From positions 1 through 64,000 of the forward strand of contig CAHJWI010000012.1 of assembly GCA_903642225.1 (NCBI GenBank): 64,000 bases of DNA, written 5' to 3'. Both the position numbers and the translations under genes were made by a program. Positions 62,338-64,000 of this stretch are shown here, in pieces (position 1 is the first letter of the stretch; each line of letters begins with the position of its first letter). The DNA is from Acidobacteriaceae bacterium (lineage in GTDB: Bacteria > Acidobacteriota > Terriglobia > Terriglobales > Acidobacteriaceae). The notes under the pieces were generated by a model. It was not told the origin of the DNA and made no database searches. It saw nothing but the letters and a program-made list of their open reading frames with translations.

Positions 62338-64000
62338 ATGAGCAATCGCAGAAGTTTTTTGCAGCGCGCTTTTGGTATTGGCGCGGGCATGCTTGCGGCA
62401 CCGGCGCTGGCGGAGGCCGGCAGTGCGGTCGGTGCGCCGGTGGGGTCTGGCGGCAGCAATGCTGGGCCGGCGTCAAATAGCGCCGCGCTTGTGAAACAGG
62501 GTGCGCGTGCGGGTGGAGCCGGGCGTCCGCCTGTCGCGGTGGTGACGACAGACGTTGCTGATTTACCGTTCGAGGTGGAAGACGGCTGGAAGGTGTTTCG
62601 GCTGCGCGCCGAGCCGGTGCGCCGAGAGATTGTGCCTGGCAAGATCGTTGATCTGTGGGGATATAACGGTTCTGCCCCGGGACCGACGATTCAAGTGTCT
62701 CAAGGGGACAAGGTGCGGGTGCACTTCACAAATGGGCTACCAGAGCCGACATCGATTCACTGGCACGGGTTTGAGGATCAGATTCGGTACGATGGCATGC
62801 CGAACATCTCGCAGCACGCGGTGCCGCCGGGTGGCAGCTACACGTACGAGTTCGAGATTCACCAAACCGGCACATTCTTCTATCACTCGCACATGGCCAT
62901 GCAGGAGATGGTGGGCATGCTTGGCGGATTCATCATGCACCCACGCGAGGCGCACACGCCGGCGCCGGATCATGACTTCCTGATCCACCTGCAGGAGTAC
63001 GCCGTGCTGCCGAGCAGCACTGTTCCGAACAGCATGAACATGGAATACAACTGGCTGGTGCTGAACGGCAAGAGCGGTCCGGCACCGACGCCGCTGGTAG
63101 TACGGCAGGGCAGCCGGGTACGTATTCGTTTTGTAAATCTGGGCATGGATCACCATCCCATGCATCTGCATGGGCATACGTTCTACATCACCGGAACAGA
63201 GGGTGGGCGCATTCCGGAGACGGCGTGGTGGCCGGGCAATACGGTGCTGGTGGGTGTGGCGCAGGCCCGGGAGATTGAGTTTGTGGCGAACAATCCGGGC
63301 GACTGGATGCTGCACTGTCACCTGCCGCACCACATGATGAACCAGATGAGCAGCAATGTGGGCCGCATGAGCCGATTGGCGGCGAAGAAGGGTATGCCGG
63401 CGGGCGTCGACATGGAGAATGGCATGGGCATGCTGAACGGCACGCCGACGGTGCCGTTGGGTGACGACTACGGCAGTAGCTTGGGCCTTGGGATGGGCGT
63501 TGCGGCGACGTCGGATATGTCGACCACCAATGGCATGCTGACGACGAAAAGCAGCGGTGCCGGCATGGACATGAAGCAGGGCAGCATGGCGGGCGACGGT
63601 GGCATGATGGCGCAGATGATGCAGCAGGGCATGCAGCGGCTGGAGATTGCGCCGGATGCGAATACGGTTCCTAACTATCCGCAGGATGCCTTTATGGAAG
63701 GGCCGATGATGAACATGGATGCAATGGTGGACAAGCCGGAGAACTACGGCCTGCCCGCGGGGTGGAGCGAAAACATGCAAGGCATGATGACCTTTGTGCG
63801 CGTGATGCCATCGGTGCAGTACGACGAGGTGATGCGGCGCGTTGCAGCGGCAAAGGGAACCATGGCCTTGCCAACGACTGCCAACGCCCAATCTCACGCG
63901 GCCGGCGCAGAAGGCGGGGCCAAAAAGGCTTCGTCCAAGCCGCAACACCGTACTCAGCCGGCCAACACGCCGATGAAGATGGACTCTTCCATGAAGATGG
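62338..64000 (+). CDS. Tat-exported multicopper oxidase (CopA-like), truncated by the window end
   Basis: Partial; the frame is open to the last base (~554 residues seen). ATG 62338 with GAGAGGGG ~8 nt upstream. The N-terminus NRRSFLQRAFGIGAGMLAAP is a twin-arginine signal. Cupredoxin copper motifs: SIHWHGF, FYHSHMAMQ, DHHPMHLHGHTF and MLHCHLPHHMMNQM, giving the full T1/T2/T3 His and Cys ligands. Between and after these lie Met-rich runs (NGMGMLNG, GAGMDMKQGSMAGDGGMMAQ), as in copper-resistance oxidases such as CopA/CueO. It probably oxidises Cu(I) in the periplasm. The preceding Cys-rich gene is its likely partner. Confidence 0.93.
   Translation, partial: MSNRRSFLQRAFGIGAGMLAAPALAEAGSAVGAPVGSGGSNAGPASNSAALVKQGARAGGAGRPPVAVVTTDVADLPFEVEDGWKVFRLRAEPVRREIVPGKIVDLWGYNGSAPGPTIQVSQGDKVRVHFTNGLPEPTSIHWHGFEDQIRYDGMPNISQHAVPPGGSYTYEFEIHQTGTFFYHSHMAMQEMVGMLGGFIMHPREAHTPAPDHDFLIHLQEYAVLPSSTVPNSMNMEYNWLVLNGKSGPAPTPLVVRQGSRVRIRFVNLGMDHHPMHLHGHTFYITGTEGGRIPETAWWPGNTVLVGVAQAREIEFVANNPGDWMLHCHLPHHMMNQMSSNVGRMSRLAAKKGMPAGVDMENGMGMLNGTPTVPLGDDYGSSLGLGMGVAATSDMSTTNGMLTTKSSGAGMDMKQGSMAGDGGMMAQMMQQGMQRLEIAPDANTVPNYPQDAFMEGPMMNMDAMVDKPENYGLPAGWSENMQGMMTFVRVMPSVQYDEVMRRVAAAKGTMALPTTANAQSHAAGAEGGAKKASSKPQHRTQPANTPMKMDSSMKM

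Noticed and set aside
1-64000. CRISPR arrays, tRNA/rRNA genes, integrases, insertion sequences and prophage
   Set aside because: No spaced direct repeats, cloverleaf-type sequence, transposase or phage text was found by reading both strands; tRNA scanning software was not available, so very divergent tRNAs cannot be excluded.

Overview
The window reads as chromosomal DNA of a high-GC Gram-negative bacterium, most probably an acidobacterium of the Terriglobales/Acidobacteriaceae type (Granulicella, Terriglobus or Edaphobacter-like). This is inferred from protein flavour (omega subunit, exported proteins with 'YRDSLGRTRED'-like text, DUF6526, the MoxR/VWA pair, many glycan genes) and not from a 16S gene, which is absent. 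I found no tRNA, rRNA, CRISPR array, insertion sequence, integrase or prophage.

Region 1 (0.2-12.7 kb) is ssb followed by an envelope or exopolysaccharide locus built around a divergent promoter region near 6.6-6.8 kb. Leftward: O-antigen ligase-like membrane protein, secreted clan GH-A-like glycoside hydrolase, processive-type GT2 and GT25. Rightward: a WecG/TagA transferase fused to a STAS domain, a Wza-like SLBB exporter, a Wzz/Wzc-like co-polymerase whose kinase P-loop is gone, and another GT2. Region 2 (12.7-14.4 kb) is decayed DNA, including a frameshifted Nif3-like pseudogene and a 22-bp tandem repeat.

Region 3 (14.4-31 kb) is metabolic and housekeeping: AI-2E family permease, treZ without treY, an STN-like exported protein, glgP, a CysJ-like diaphorase, DUF6526, endonuclease IV, a His/Gly-rich exported protein, a truncated DinB remnant, leuS, two small membrane proteins, guaA and a second decayed stretch. 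Region 4 (31-45 kb) carries a LacD-like aldolase, rph, a sigma-54-activator homologue lacking its key sigma-contact and catalytic motifs beside a receiver/DHp-like protein lacking its histidine, a CDGSH protein, a CocE-like hydrolase, a Nudix protein, a MoxR/VWA pair split by a palindromic hairpin, an HSL-type esterase, an acyltransferase and a TPR protein.

Region 5 (45-57.6 kb) holds a thioesterase, a cysteine-free Mrp ATPase, hrcA-grpE-dnaJ (dnaK is not present), rsmE, sdaA, comM, rpoZ and rho. The rho gene has a C-rich leader containing a 47-codon ORF. A GGDEF-EAL protein with a degenerate GGDKF site follows. Region 6 (57.7-64 kb) has pckG, a Nudix protein, an Lrp regulator divergent from a cysteine-synthase-like gene with CTTAAGT-type boxes between them, and a Cys-rich exported protein ahead of a Tat-exported, Met-rich multicopper oxidase that runs off the end.

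No clear-cut new defence or mobile system was seen. The most unusual signals are the WecG-STAS fusion, several signalling proteins with lost catalytic residues, the rho leader, the hrcA/grpE inverted repeats and the pseudogenes.
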